Positions 26,464 through 34,326 of a stretch of DNA of 64,000 nt are shown here, one piece after another (positions within the stretch are counted from its first letter, which is position 1; each line of letters begins with the position of its first letter). The notes under the pieces were generated by a model. That model searched no databases. It was not told where the DNA came from and was given only the letters and a program-made list of their open reading frames with translations. The translations under genes and the position numbers were made by a program. The stretch is from Haloarcula rubra. Lineage in GTDB: Archaea; Halobacteriota; Halobacteria; Halobacteriales; Haloarculaceae. The DNA is taken from positions 310,001 through 374,000 of the forward strand of contig NZ_RKLR01000002.1 of the NCBI RefSeq assembly GCF_019599465.1, in the 5' to 3' direction.

Positions 26464-27714
26464 CTACTCGTCGAGCCGCCAGAGCGTCACCGCGAACACG
26501 AGTCCCAGCGCGGGGAACACGGCCAGTCCGAGGAAGGTGCCGCTCACGCCGACGGCGGCGAGGAGGTAGCCCGAGACCGCCGCGCCGGCGGCGCCGACCC
26601 CGAAGTTCGTCAGGTACGTGTAGCCGTAGGAGAGCCCCCGGTCGCCGGGCGGGCTGTACTCGGCGATGGTGGCCTGATACAGCGGCTGGAGCGTAAAGAG
26701 CAGGAAGCCCAGCAGGACGCTCGCCGCGAGGAGCGGCGCCAGTCCCGCTTCGGCGGCCGGGACGAACAGCAGGGCGACGACGGCGAGGCCGCCGAACACC
26801 GCCGCGAGTCCCGTCGTCGTCTCGATGCGGTCGGTGAGTTTCCCGCCGACGTACTGGCCGGCGATGCCGACGGTCAACAGGCCCGAGTACAGGTAGAAGG
26901 CGAGGTCGAACTCCTCGGCCAGCGGGCTCCCGGGTTCGAACACCCGCACGAACTCGGTGACGGGCGGGAGGAAGCCGCCGAGGATGTCCGGCAGGAACGT
27001 CAGCGTCCCGCGATAGAACAGGCCGTTCGTCGTCACGACGAGCATCGCGAGGGCGAAGCCCGTGGTGAAGAGCGCGCGACTGTCGGCGAGGAACTCGCCG
27101 ACGGAGGCCGGCGGGCCGTCGTCGCCGTCCCTCGCCTCGCCGCCGTCGGTGCTGACCGCCGCCGTCTCGTCGAACTCGGCAGTGAGCGCGTACGCCACCG
27201 CACCGACGGCCGGGACGACGAGCAGGGCGGCGACGACGCGCCAGTCGAACGCGAGCAAGAGGAGCGCGGTCAGGAGCGGTCCCAGCGCGATGCCGGCGTT
27301 GCCGGCCATCCCGTGGTAGGCGAACCCGGTACCGCGCTCCTCGACGCCGGTGGAGATGAGCGCGAGGCCAGCCGGGTGGTAGACGCTGGCCGCCAGTCCC
27401 CAGAGCCCCAGCGCGATGGCGATGGTGAGGACGCCCGGCGCGACGCTCAACAGGAGGAAGGAGGCCCCCATCCCGACCAGACAGGCGGTCACGAGCAGGT
27501 TCGAGCCGTAGCGGTCCGCGAGGACGCCGCCGGGCAGGGCGCCCGCGCCGAACAGGCCGTAGCCGACGGCGACGACGGTTCCGAGAAGCGCCGTCGTCAC
27601 CGGGAACTCGGTGAGCCAGACGACGACGAAGATGGGGATAGAGAGTTCGTACGTGTGGACCAGTCCGTGTGCCAGTCCGGTGAACGTCACGATGGCGCGG
27701 TCGTTATCTCGCAT
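26464..27714 (-). CDS. MFS transporter
   Basis: A 416-residue permease with 12 predicted helices. It begins MRDNDRAIVTFTGLAHGLVH and carries GALPGGVLADRYGSNLLV, the facilitator loop motif, and GGKLTDRIETTTGL in the second half. HGLVHTYELSIPIF recalls the fosmidomycin-resistance branch of MFS exporters, but the substrate is unknown. Its ATG directly follows the stop codon of the 129-residue membrane gene upstream, so the two form an operon. Confidence 0.87.
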   Translation of the reverse strand: MRDNDRAIVTFTGLAHGLVHTYELSIPIFVVVWLTEFPVTTALLGTVVAVGYGLFGAGALPGGVLADRYGSNLLVTACLVGMGASFLLLSVAPGVLTIAIALGLWGLAASVYHPAGLALISTGVEERGTGFAYHGMAGNAGIALGPLLTALLLLAFDWRVVAALLVVPAVGAVAYALTAEFDETAAVSTDGGEARDGDDGPPASVGEFLADSRALFTTGFALAMLVVTTNGLFYRGTLTFLPDILGGFLPPVTEFVRVFEPGSPLAEEFDLAFYLYSGLLTVGIAGQYVGGKLTDRIETTTGLAAVFGGLAVVALLFVPAAEAGLAPLLAASVLLGFLLFTLQPLYQATIAEYSPPGDRGLSYGYTYLTNFGVGAAGAAVSGYLLAAVGVSGTFLGLAVFPALGLVFAVTLWRLDE

Positions 27715-28104
27715 CTATACGGGTCCGAAGATGTTGAACAAAGTAATTCCAAGCACTGTCGCGAACGCGAAGTGCAGAGCCACGAGCGGCGCGGTCGACC
27801 GGGTCGACAGCCGATACACCGAACTGATGGCGATGCCGTCGGCCAGCAACGTCGCGGCGACGACGACGAGGACGCCGAGACTGGGCGAGACGAGGCCAGA
27901 CTCGACGCCCCACCGCTGGAGCAACAGCGAGACGACGGTGGGAACGATGGCGGCCTTCGCGGCCAGTTGGCTCGGCGTCTCTCCGATGAAGAACGTCGCC
28001 GCCAGATGGAGTGTGATGGCGTAGAACAGCCAGGTGAGCAACAGGGTGACGACGACGGCGAGGACGCCACCGCCAGTCAGACTCGGCGTACCGGCCTGGA
28101 GCAT
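27715..28104 (-). CDS. Uncharacterized four-helix membrane protein
   Basis: A 129-residue protein with four predicted helices: VLAVVVTLLLTWLFYAITLH, KAAIVPTVVSLLL, GVLVVVAATLLADGIAI and VALHFAFATVLGITLFNIFG. It ends without a soluble tail. No family function is known to me. Its stop codon abuts the MFS start, so the pair is probably translated together; a role assisting the transporter is possible but unsupported. Codon usage matches that of the neighbours. Confidence 0.72.
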   Translation of the reverse strand: MLQAGTPSLTGGGVLAVVVTLLLTWLFYAITLHLAATFFIGETPSQLAAKAAIVPTVVSLLLQRWGVESGLVSPSLGVLVVVAATLLADGIAISSVYRLSTRSTAPLVALHFAFATVLGITLFNIFGPV

Positions 28105-28179
28105 ACCTGTGGTTGGTCGTGGCGGCGCTAATGCGTTGTGTTCCCGACTGCGCGGGCGGTCCCGCGGCGAGCCGGGTCC

Positions 28180-28740
28180 CTAGTCGAGGAGGCCGAGTTC
28201 CTCGAGGCGGGAGACGATCTTGTCGACGGCCTCTTCGGCGTCTTCGGGCTTCTTGCCGCCGGTGATGACGAGTTTCCCGGAGCCAAAGAGGAGCGCGACG
28301 ACGTCGGGTTCGTCGAGCCGATAGACGAGGCCGGGGAACTGCTCCGGTTCGTACTCGATGTTCTCCAACCCGAGGCCGATGGCGATGGCGTTGAGGTTGA
28401 GATTCCGACCGAGGTCCGCGGACGTGACGATGTTCTGGACGACGATTTCGGGGTCGTCGTCGACCTGTATGTTCAGGTCGCGGAGTTTGTCGAAGACGAT
28501 ACGCAGGCTCTGGTGGACGTCGTCGGTCGACTTCGCACCGGTACAGACTATCTTCCCGGAACGGAAGATGAGCGCCGCGGACTTCGGGTCCTGTGTGCGG
28601 TAGACGAGTCCGGGGAACTGCTCGGGGTCGTAGTCGGCACCCTCGAGGTCCATCGCCACGCTCTGAAGGTCGAGCTCCTGGCCGATACCGGTCGAGGCGA
28701 CGACGTTTTCGATGTTGATGGTCTCCTTGGGGTCAACCAT
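28180..28740 (-). CDS. tbp: TATA-box-binding protein
   Basis: General transcription factor that binds and bends TATA promoters and recruits TFB and RNA polymerase. The 186-residue protein is two direct repeats: NIENVVASTGIGQELDLQSV and VQNIVTSADLGRNLNLNAIA, each followed by EQFPGLVYR and a strand ending in GKIVCTGAKS or GKLVITGGKK. Haloarchaea usually have several tbp genes; this one has a full-length canonical form. The upstream region is AT-rich with several TATA-like boxes. Confidence 0.97.
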   Translation of the reverse strand: MVDPKETINIENVVASTGIGQELDLQSVAMDLEGADYDPEQFPGLVYRTQDPKSAALIFRSGKIVCTGAKSTDDVHQSLRIVFDKLRDLNIQVDDDPEIVVQNIVTSADLGRNLNLNAIAIGLGLENIEYEPEQFPGLVYRLDEPDVVALLFGSGKLVITGGKKPEDAEEAVDKIVSRLEELGLLD

Positions 28741-28776
28741 GTCTCGATTTAAATCACGTATTTAAGGCTTATAAAG
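28741..28776 (-). promoter_or_regulatory. tbp promoter with multiple TATA-like boxes
   Basis: Three AT-rich boxes precede tbp: GATTTAAATC (28746-28755, a perfect 10-base palindrome), TTTAAGG (28761-28767) and TTATAAAG (28769-28776). The last two fall 24-32 bases before the ATG, the normal TATA position of a leaderless message. The palindrome lies where the start site would be, so TBP or another factor could feed back here. Confidence 0.55.
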
Positions 28777-28902
28777 GTTCATGGCATCGACTGACAGGTC
28801 GCACAGCTAAAACGTCGCTGAGCTGATTTATTCGGCGTAAATAGGGACGCGTAGTGGCCATCGACCGGCACGCTATTACCGGCACGGACGTACGATATCG
28901 GC

Positions 28903-29934
28903 GTGTACGTCCTCGAACTAGGCGGACAGGACGACGCCTTCGCGCGCACGGAGGCCGCGAGCGCGGCGAGCGACGTCACCACGCTCGCGCCGGGACTGGC
29001 CACCGCGCGCGGTGTCTCGGAGCGCGCGCGCCATCTCGCGTTCACCCATCGGGTCTGCGAACTGGTCGGGACGGGCGACCCGACGGTCGAGAGCGCGCAC
29101 GCGCTACTCGACGCCGCGAGTATCGACCGCGAGGGGAGCGTCGCGGTGCGGGCCGTCGACGTGCGAGCGAGTACGGGTATCGATACCCAGCGTGCGGAGC
29201 GGGTGCTGGGCGGCGTCCTCACCGACCGTGGCTTCGGCGTCGACCTCGACTCGCCCGACAACACGCTGTACGCGTACTTCGCCGACCCGGCCGGCGACGA
29301 GGAGGCGGGCGCGGGCGAGGCCTGCTGTGCGCTGGGGTGGGACCACCTCGCCAGCGTCCGTGACTTCGGCGATCGACAGCCCACGAAACGGCCGTTCTTC
29401 CAGCCCGGGAGCATGGACCCACTGGAGGCCCGTGCGCTGGTCAACATCGCCGGCGCGCGGCCCGGCGCCACCGTCGTCGACCCGATGTGTGGCACCGGCG
29501 GCATCCTGCTGGAGGCGGGACTGGTCGGCGCGCGCTCGGTCGGCGGCGACGCACAGGATAAGATGGTGCAGGGCACCCGCGAGAACCTCACGTACGCGCT
29601 GGACGGCGACGGCCACCCGGACAGGGCGGCCTACCCCGAGGCCGGCCGCTGGGACGTCTGTCGGTCGGACGCAGCCCGACTCCCGCTGGCAGACGACGCG
29701 GCAGACGCCGTCGTCTTCGACGCGCCCTACGGCCGACAGTCACGCATCGAAGGCGAACTGCGCCCCCTCGTTTCCGGTGCGCTCGCCGAGGCCCGCCGCG
29801 TCGCACCGCGCTGTGTGCTGGTCGCCGACCGCGACTGGGGCGACGCCGCCCGCGACGCTGGCTGGACCGTCGTCGAACGGTTCGAGCGACGGGTCCACCG
29901 GTCGCTCGTCCGCCACGTCCACGTGCTGGAGTGA
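28903..29934 (+). CDS. trmG10: tRNA (guanine10-N2)-dimethyltransferase, THUMP type
   Basis: Archaeal Trm11-like enzyme methylating N2 of G10 in tRNA. The 343-residue protein has an N-terminal THUMP region to about residue 135, the linker motif RPFFQPGSMDPLEARALVNI (164-183), SAM-binding DPMCGTGG (193-200) and catalytic DAPYG (273-277), a D/N-P-P-Y variant. The start is GTG at 28903 with a CTATTACC element about 30 bases upstream. It is divergent from tbp. Fit to the family is end to end. Confidence 0.92.
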   Translation: MYVLELGGQDDAFARTEAASAASDVTTLAPGLATARGVSERARHLAFTHRVCELVGTGDPTVESAHALLDAASIDREGSVAVRAVDVRASTGIDTQRAERVLGGVLTDRGFGVDLDSPDNTLYAYFADPAGDEEAGAGEACCALGWDHLASVRDFGDRQPTKRPFFQPGSMDPLEARALVNIAGARPGATVVDPMCGTGGILLEAGLVGARSVGGDAQDKMVQGTRENLTYALDGDGHPDRAAYPEAGRWDVCRSDAARLPLADDAADAVVFDAPYGRQSRIEGELRPLVSGALAEARRVAPRCVLVADRDWGDAARDAGWTVVERFERRVHRSLVRHVHVLE

Positions 29935-29938
29935 CCGA

Positions 29939-29966
29939 ACGTCCAGTTTTCTTGGACGTACGTCCA
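29939..29966. promoter_or_regulatory. Tandem palindromic sites upstream of the 51-residue zinc protein
   Basis: ACGTCCA (29939-29945) is followed by the perfect 14-base palindrome TGGACGTACGTCCA (29953-29966), giving three alternating half-sites. TTTAAG at 29989-29994 is the likely TATA box of the next gene, so the palindromes sit just upstream of its promoter. This looks like an operator; T residues lie in the loop, not after a hairpin, so a terminator is less likely. Confidence 0.6.
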
Positions 29967-30022
29967 CCTTTGTGACGTGGTAACAAGGTTTAAGCGAGCA
30001 GACTGACCATACAGCCACACGG

Positions 30023-30178
30023 ATGCCTCGATGGTCAGACCCAGCACCCTGTGACGACGACGAACAACTGTTCGAGTGCCCGTCCTGCGGGAAACGGCTC
30101 TGCAGTGACCTCTCGACAGTCACCTGTGACCGATGTGACGAACAGATGCAGAACCTCAGCGTCCCGCGACCCGAGTAG
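30023..30178 (+). CDS. Small rubrerythrin-like zinc-ribbon protein
   Basis: A 51-residue protein with two CxxC pairs, FECPSCGKRL and VTCDRCDEQM, the rubredoxin-like or zinc-ribbon knuckle pattern, ending MQNLSVPRPE. This matches small haloarchaeal proteins named rubrerythrin-like for that knuckle; the oxidase part of rubrerythrin is absent. It probably binds zinc or iron and may contact nucleic acid or protein. TATA-like TTTAAG is about 30 bases before the ATG. Its stop touches that of the convergent dephospho-CoA kinase gene. Confidence 0.8.
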   Translation: MPRWSDPAPCDDDEQLFECPSCGKRLCSDLSTVTCDRCDEQMQNLSVPRPE

Positions 30179-30715
30179 CTACCGCACCACGTCGAGCGCC
30201 GCTTCTGTGTCGCCGTCCATCCGGTCGAGTAGCGACCGGACTCGCTCACGGGTCGCCTCGTCCGGCGTGACCAGCACCATCCCCTCGTCCGGCTGGCCGT
30301 AGACGACGCTCCCGCTCTCGGGTACCGCCAGTACTGCCGGGAGCGCCGCCAGGTCCTCCTCGCCGTCGACGTCTAGCAGGGTCGTCGCGCCGCTGTCGAG
30401 TCCCTCGCGCAGTGCCGTGAGCAACGCCCGAGTGAGCGTCGCCGCCGGGTTGGCGACGTCTACGCGGCGGTCGAACCCCTCGATAGCGGCGGCGACTTCG
30501 GCGTCGACGGCCGAGCGTTTGGTGCGCTCGTCGACGAGTGCCACGTCCGGGACGCGGCCCGCTTCTAACAGGTGGTAGGTGACGATGTCGCCGACGGCGA
30601 CGATAGGGTCGCCCGCGTCGGCCAGCAGCGCCGCTGGGTCGGTGTACAGCCGTCCCATCGGCTCTTTGAGATCGGCGCGCAACCCGTCGGGCAGTTCGAG
30701 AACGACGTCGGACAC
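30179..30715 (-). CDS. GTP-dependent dephospho-CoA kinase
   Basis: Final step of archaeal coenzyme A synthesis, phosphorylating dephospho-CoA with GTP. The 178-residue protein shows the DUF359 signature: VGDIVTYHLLEAGRVPDVAL followed by VDERTKR (residues 41-67), and later LLDVDGEEDLAALPAVLAVP and VYGQPDEGMVLV. The acidic residues in these motifs are those of the characterised enzyme. It is the last gene of the tight operon after spt4, with one base between stop and start. Its link to transcription and translation genes is a conserved archaeal arrangement, not a known functional one. Confidence 0.92.
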   Translation of the reverse strand: MSDVVLELPDGLRADLKEPMGRLYTDPAALLADAGDPIVAVGDIVTYHLLEAGRVPDVALVDERTKRSAVDAEVAAAIEGFDRRVDVANPAATLTRALLTALREGLDSGATTLLDVDGEEDLAALPAVLAVPESGSVVYGQPDEGMVLVTPDEATRERVRSLLDRMDGDTEAALDVVR

Positions 30716-30716
30716 G

Positions 30717-30914
30717 TTAGCGGACTTTCAGCGCGTACTGGCCCGGTTCGGTCACTTCCATCTCGCGGGCGATTTCGGACTGCTCGGGGTGGGCGATGAC
30801 GACGTAGCCCGCCCAGTCCTCGGTGAGCGAGGTCCCACCGCAGGCCTCGCACTGACTCTCGATCTCGGCGCCCTGCACCCGGTGACAGTCGCGGCAGACG
30901 AGTCGGTCCGCCAT
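30717..30914 (-). CDS. spt4: Transcription elongation factor Spt4 (RNA polymerase subunit E'')
   Basis: Partner of Spt5 in the elongation clamp complex on RNA polymerase. The 65-residue protein has four zinc ligands, Cys7, Cys10, Cys22 and Cys25, followed by DWAGYVVIAHPEQSEIAREM, which forms the Spt5-binding strand. Its ATG shares one base with the stop of rpo7 (TGATG), so translation is probably coupled. Position after rpo7 is conserved in archaea. Confidence 0.95.
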   Translation of the reverse strand: MADRLVCRDCHRVQGAEIESQCEACGGTSLTEDWAGYVVIAHPEQSEIAREMEVTEPGQYALKVR

Positions 30915-31492
30915 CAGCTATCACCGACTTCCGCCGTGCCTTCCCGTTTCTCGCGCTCCTCCTGGAGCCAGCCGTGCTTGCCGAGGCCGACCTGTTTGGC
31001 CGTGAGGCCGATCTTCGAGTCGCGGGGGTTGCGCTCGTCGATGCTCTTCGTGACGATGCGGGCCCGGACGGCGTCGCCGACGGTGAGCGTCCGGTTGGAC
31101 TCCCGGGAGGCGAGTTGCTGGTTCTCCTCGTCGTAGGCCAGATACTCGTCGGAAATCTGGGAGACGTGCAGCAGGCCGTCCACCGGACCGATGCCGACGA
31201 AGGCACCGAAGTTGACGACTTCGACGACTTCCCCGTCGACCACTTCCTGCATCTGCGGGTCGAAGGTCAGCGCGTCGAACTCGGCCTCGTAGTAGACGCC
31301 GGGCTTGTTCGGCAGGACGGCCCCGTCGCCGATGTCGTGGACCTCGATGACGGAGACGACGCTCCCGACGTCCTCGTCCATCCGGCCCTCCAGTTTGTCC
31401 TGCAGGAGCTTCTTGACCATCCCCGGACTGACGTCCGCGAGGTGGCGTGGCGGCACTTCGACCGTATCGCGTAGGCGTACCCGTTTGTACAT
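30914..31492 (-). CDS. rpo7: DNA-directed RNA polymerase subunit E' (Rpo7)
   Basis: Forms the RNA-polymerase stalk with Rpo4 and contacts nascent RNA. The 192-residue protein begins MYKRVRLRDTVEVPPRHLAD, has the N-terminal tip domain (PGVYYEAEFDALTFDPQMQE) and an S1/OB RNA-binding domain (VVEVVNFGAFVGIGPVDGLL, near residues 88-107), ending in a charged tail. One base separates it from the PIN gene upstream. The tail past the S1 domain is acidic and probably unstructured. Confidence 0.96.
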   Translation of the reverse strand: MYKRVRLRDTVEVPPRHLADVSPGMVKKLLQDKLEGRMDEDVGSVVSVIEVHDIGDGAVLPNKPGVYYEAEFDALTFDPQMQEVVDGEVVEVVNFGAFVGIGPVDGLLHVSQISDEYLAYDEENQQLASRESNRTLTVGDAVRARIVTKSIDERNPRDSKIGLTAKQVGLGKHGWLQEEREKREGTAEVGDS

Positions 31493-31493
31493 A

Positions 31494-31883
31494 TTATGGT
31501 TGAGTGATACCGAGTTTGTTCCGGCCCCTTAAACTAATTACTGGAACGCCTGCGTCGAGCAGGCGGCGTTTGAGGGGTTTGTCGTTCGTCACCGCGTGTG
31601 TCGCGTCCGGTCGTGTCGCGAGTTCGAGGACGGCGTCGTCGGCGTAGTCGGCCTCGGTATCGACGACCGAACACCGTTCGAGCAGGTCCCGTCCGACCGC
31701 GGCGGCCGTCGCCTCCGCACCGGCGCCGTCGGCCAGTTTCTCCAGTTCGTCGCGGACTGCCTCGGGGACGACGTAGTCGCGGCCCGCGTCGACTACGCCC
31801 GACAGCACCCTGTCGAGTTCCTCGAACACGCGGACGTTACATTCGACCGGCATCATGAGCGCGTTCGTGTCCAGGACTATCAT
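31494..31883 (-). CDS. PIN-domain ribonuclease-like protein, Fcf1/Utp24-related
   Basis: A 129-residue PIN-fold protein with the acidic active-site set: Asp in [14 protein letters not shown], Glu in [13 protein letters not shown], and Asp residues in [15 protein letters not shown]. Short archaeal relatives of the Fcf1/Utp24 rRNA-processing nucleases have this size and sit between aIF2 gamma and rpo7. It could process rRNA, but no substrate is shown. ATG 31883 overlaps the aIF2 gamma stop by four bases; a longer frame upstream lies inside that gene and is rejected. No antitoxin-like partner is adjacent, so it does not look like a VapC toxin. Confidence 0.85.
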   Translation of the reverse strand: MIVLDTNALMMPVECNVRVFEELDRVLSGVVDAGRDYVVPEAVRDELEKLADGAGAEATAAAVGRDLLERCSVVDTEADYADDAVLELATRPDATHAVTNDKPLKRRLLDAGVPVISLRGRNKLGITQP

Positions 31884-33112
31884 CCACGCAGCGTGCCGAC
31901 GCCGATGAGTCGCCATCGGGCACCGACACGGCGGTTGATAGCTATCTTCGCACCGGCTTCGGCACACACCGGCCGTTTGAGGGCGAGTTCACACTCGCCG
32001 TCGCGGGCGCTCGTGACCGACCCGACGGTGGTGGCGGTGCCGATGGTGAGCATCAGCGGTTCGCCGGTCGAAATCTCCTCGACCTCGCCGCCGTCGTCGC
32101 CGACGATACGTTCGAGCAGGTCCACGTCCATCGTGAACTGCTCGTGGGTCGGCGGGAGACTGCCGGGCGGGCCGGCGACCTGCCCGGCCAGCGCGTCGCC
32201 CTTCGTAATCGCGGGGTCGAGTCCCGTCCCGACGCCCAGCAGGCCACCCGGCGTGACCTCGTCGACGAAGTCGCCGCCGGCCTGCAGCGAGCGGACGTCC
32301 GTGGTGACGGGCCGCCACTCGGTCTTGCCGCCCTCCTCTACCTCGCGGCCGGGGCGGAGTTCTATCTCGTCGTCGTCCTCGAGTTTCCCCTGGACGAGCG
32401 ACCCGCCCAGCACGCCGCCCAGCAGGTCCTCCCACGTGGTGCCGGGGCGGTTGATGTCGAACGAGCGGGCGACCATCATGCGGGCGTCCGCGTCGGGGTC
32501 CCGTTCGGGGGTCGGAATCTCGCGTTCGACGGCGTCGATGAGCAGGTCGATGTTGGCCTCCTGCTGGGCGCTGATGGGGACGATGGGGGCGTCCTCGGCG
32601 ACGGTCCCCTCGACGAACTCCTGAATCTGTTCGTAGTTCTGCATCGCCCGCTCCTCGTCGACGAGGTCGACCTTGTTCTGGGCGATGACGATGTTGTCGA
32701 TGCCGATGATGTCGAGCGCCGAGAGGTGCTCTTCGGTCTGGGCCTGCGGGACGGGTTCGGTGGCCGAGACGACGAGGACGGCGCCGTCCATGATGGCCGC
32801 GCCCGAGAGCATCGTCGCCATCAGCGTCTCGTGGCCGGGGGCGTCGACGAACGACACCGTCCGGAGGTAGTCGGTGTCGGCGTCGTGGTCCTCGCAGCGT
32901 TCGTCGACGGTGAAGGCGTCCGGTTCGTCCTCCTCGGGACAGCGCCGGAACGTGGCGTCGGCGTAGCCGAGCCGGATAGAGATACCGCGCTTCATCTCCT
33001 CGGAGTGCTGGTCGGTCCATTCGCCGGACAGCGCCTGTACCAAGGTGGTCTTCCCGTGGTCGACGTGGCCGACGAGTCCGATGTTCACCTCCGGTTGTTT
33101 GTTCGATGTCAT
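31880..33112 (-). CDS. eif2g: Translation initiation factor aIF2, gamma subunit
   Basis: GTPase carrying initiator tRNA to the small ribosomal subunit. The 410-residue protein has [10 protein letters not shown] (G1), the DAPGHE of G3, NKVDL of G4 and SAQQ of G5, then two beta-barrel domains ending [12 protein letters not shown]. The zinc knuckle that often lies between G2 and G3 is degenerate: only two Cys remain, in RRCPEE and DERCED. A TTTATCAG box about 45 bases before the ATG suggests a short leader. It heads the operon running through PIN, rpo7, spt4 and the CoA kinase. Confidence 0.96.
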   Translation of the reverse strand: MTSNKQPEVNIGLVGHVDHGKTTLVQALSGEWTDQHSEEMKRGISIRLGYADATFRRCPEEDEPDAFTVDERCEDHDADTDYLRTVSFVDAPGHETLMATMLSGAAIMDGAVLVVSATEPVPQAQTEEHLSALDIIGIDNIVIAQNKVDLVDEERAMQNYEQIQEFVEGTVAEDAPIVPISAQQEANIDLLIDAVEREIPTPERDPDADARMMVARSFDINRPGTTWEDLLGGVLGGSLVQGKLEDDDEIELRPGREVEEGGKTEWRPVTTDVRSLQAGGDFVDEVTPGGLLGVGTGLDPAITKGDALAGQVAGPPGSLPPTHEQFTMDVDLLERIVGDDGGEVEEISTGEPLMLTIGTATTVGSVTSARDGECELALKRPVCAEAGAKIAINRRVGARWRLIGVGTLRG

Positions 33113-33441
33113 TTCGAGAGTAATCTTGGTGGAGATTCGCCGCGTGCGACTGATAAACCTACTGTTTGCGGGTCGTGGGCGGTGGGGCGGTCCGGTTTCT
33201 CGTCCTCCGGATTCTCCGCGGACGCCCCCGCTGTCCGGGCGTCACTGGCCGCTGAGGGCGGCGACGGGTCTGGCGGGGGCCTCGCCACGGCCTGCGAGGG
33301 CGCCCGTACGCGCCGATGTGGTCCCGGCCGACGCCCAGCGACCGCGTGGGTCGCTGGCACGACCGGCGCGAAAAGCATGAGGTCGCTTACAGGAACTCGT
33401 TTCTGCGAACTCTTTTGTCCGAGTGGTCAGACGTCTCACAC
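33113..33441. other. 329-base divergent intergenic region with one stem-loop
   Basis: Between aIF2 gamma and the ArsR-like gene. The left end holds the aIF2 gamma promoter (TTTATCAG on the minus strand near 33152-33160). CCAGCGACC (33335-33343), GCGTG and GGTCGCTGG (33349-33357) form a perfect nine-pair stem-loop, about 85 bases before the ArsR-like start. The middle is GC-rich with open frames that look like chance; I see no gene or RNA. Confidence 0.5.
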
Positions 33442-34326
33442 ATGGCTCGCGCAGACGACAGACCGGGCGACGAGGGCGACGTCGACCCGGCGACGGCGTT
33501 CGGCGTCGTCGCCAGCGAGACGCGCCTCGACATCCTCGAAGCCCTGTGGCGGGCGGACGCGACGCCCGTGGCGTTCTCGACGCTGTTCGACGCGGTGTCG
33601 CTGACCGACAGCGGCCAGTTCAATTACCACCTCCAGCAACTCACCGGCCAGTTCGTCGCCGACGTCGAGGGCGGCTACCGCCTCCGACACGCCGGCGCGC
33701 AGGTCATCCGCGCGCTCCGCGCCGGCACGTTCACTCACCGGCCCGACGTCGACCCGTTCGCCGTCGACGGGGCCTGCACTCGCTGTGGCGGGTCGCTACT
33801 GGCCCGTTACGCGGACGAGCAGTTCGCCATCGACTGCGCCGACTGCGGGAAGGCCCACGGCGAGTACCCGTTCCCGCCGGGTGGACTGGTTGACCGGAGC
33901 GAGGCCGAAATCGCCACGGCGTTCGCCGAACGGGTACGCCACCTCCACTGTCTGGCCGCCGACGGGGTGTGTTCCGAGTGTGCCGGTCGGGTTCGGACGG
34001 TCATCTCACGGGACGGCGACTGCTGTCTCGACGTCTCGGTGCGGGCGGAGTTCGTCTGTGAGCGGTGTCGCCACGAACTGTGTTCGCCGGTCGGTCTCTC
34101 CCTGCTGGACGACTCGACGGTCGCGGCGTTCTACGCGGACCACGGCGTCGACCTCGCGGCCCGCCCGTACTGGACGCTCCCGTGGTGCGTCGACGACGAG
34201 TACACCACCGTCGAGTCGACCGACCCGTGGCGGGTCCGGGTCCGCATCCCTGTCGCGGACGAGGCGCTGCACGTCACGCTCGACGGCGACCTGCAGGTCG
34301 TCGAGACGGCCCGCCGGCAGTGCTAA
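33442..34326 (+). CDS. ArsR-like winged-helix protein with zinc ribbons
   Basis: A 294-residue putative transcriptional regulator. Residues 15-80 (FGVVASETRLDILEALWRAD, then FNYHLQQLTGQFV) form an ArsR-type winged helix. The rest carries three cysteine clusters: CTRCGG with CADCGK, CSECAG and CERCRHELC, suggesting two or more zinc ribbons, and a C-terminal beta-rich segment (WRVRVRIPVADEALHVTLDG). The cysteines could sense metal or redox state or be structural. Its stop overlaps the end of the convergent TrkA-type gene by four bases. The ATG at 33442 directly precedes the winged helix. Confidence 0.82.
   Translation: MARADDRPGDEGDVDPATAFGVVASETRLDILEALWRADATPVAFSTLFDAVSLTDSGQFNYHLQQLTGQFVADVEGGYRLRHAGAQVIRALRAGTFTHRPDVDPFAVDGACTRCGGSLLARYADEQFAIDCADCGKAHGEYPFPPGGLVDRSEAEIATAFAERVRHLHCLAADGVCSECAGRVRTVISRDGDCCLDVSVRAEFVCERCRHELCSPVGLSLLDDSTVAAFYADHGVDLAARPYWTLPWCVDDEYTTVESTDPWRVRVRIPVADEALHVTLDGDLQVVETARRQC

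Noticed and set aside
24913-28131. 1072-codon open frame on the plus strand
   Set aside because: It lies opposite gamma-glutamyltransferase, an MFS gene and a small membrane gene; composition is Arg/Glu/Gly-rich shadow sequence without any domain.
31494-31883. PIN protein as a VapC-type toxin
   Set aside because: No antitoxin-sized gene precedes it and it is embedded in a housekeeping operon.
33109-33378. 89-codon minus-strand frame upstream of aIF2 gamma
   Set aside because: Ala/Pro/Arg-rich with no recognisable segment, and it overlaps the aIF2 gamma promoter.
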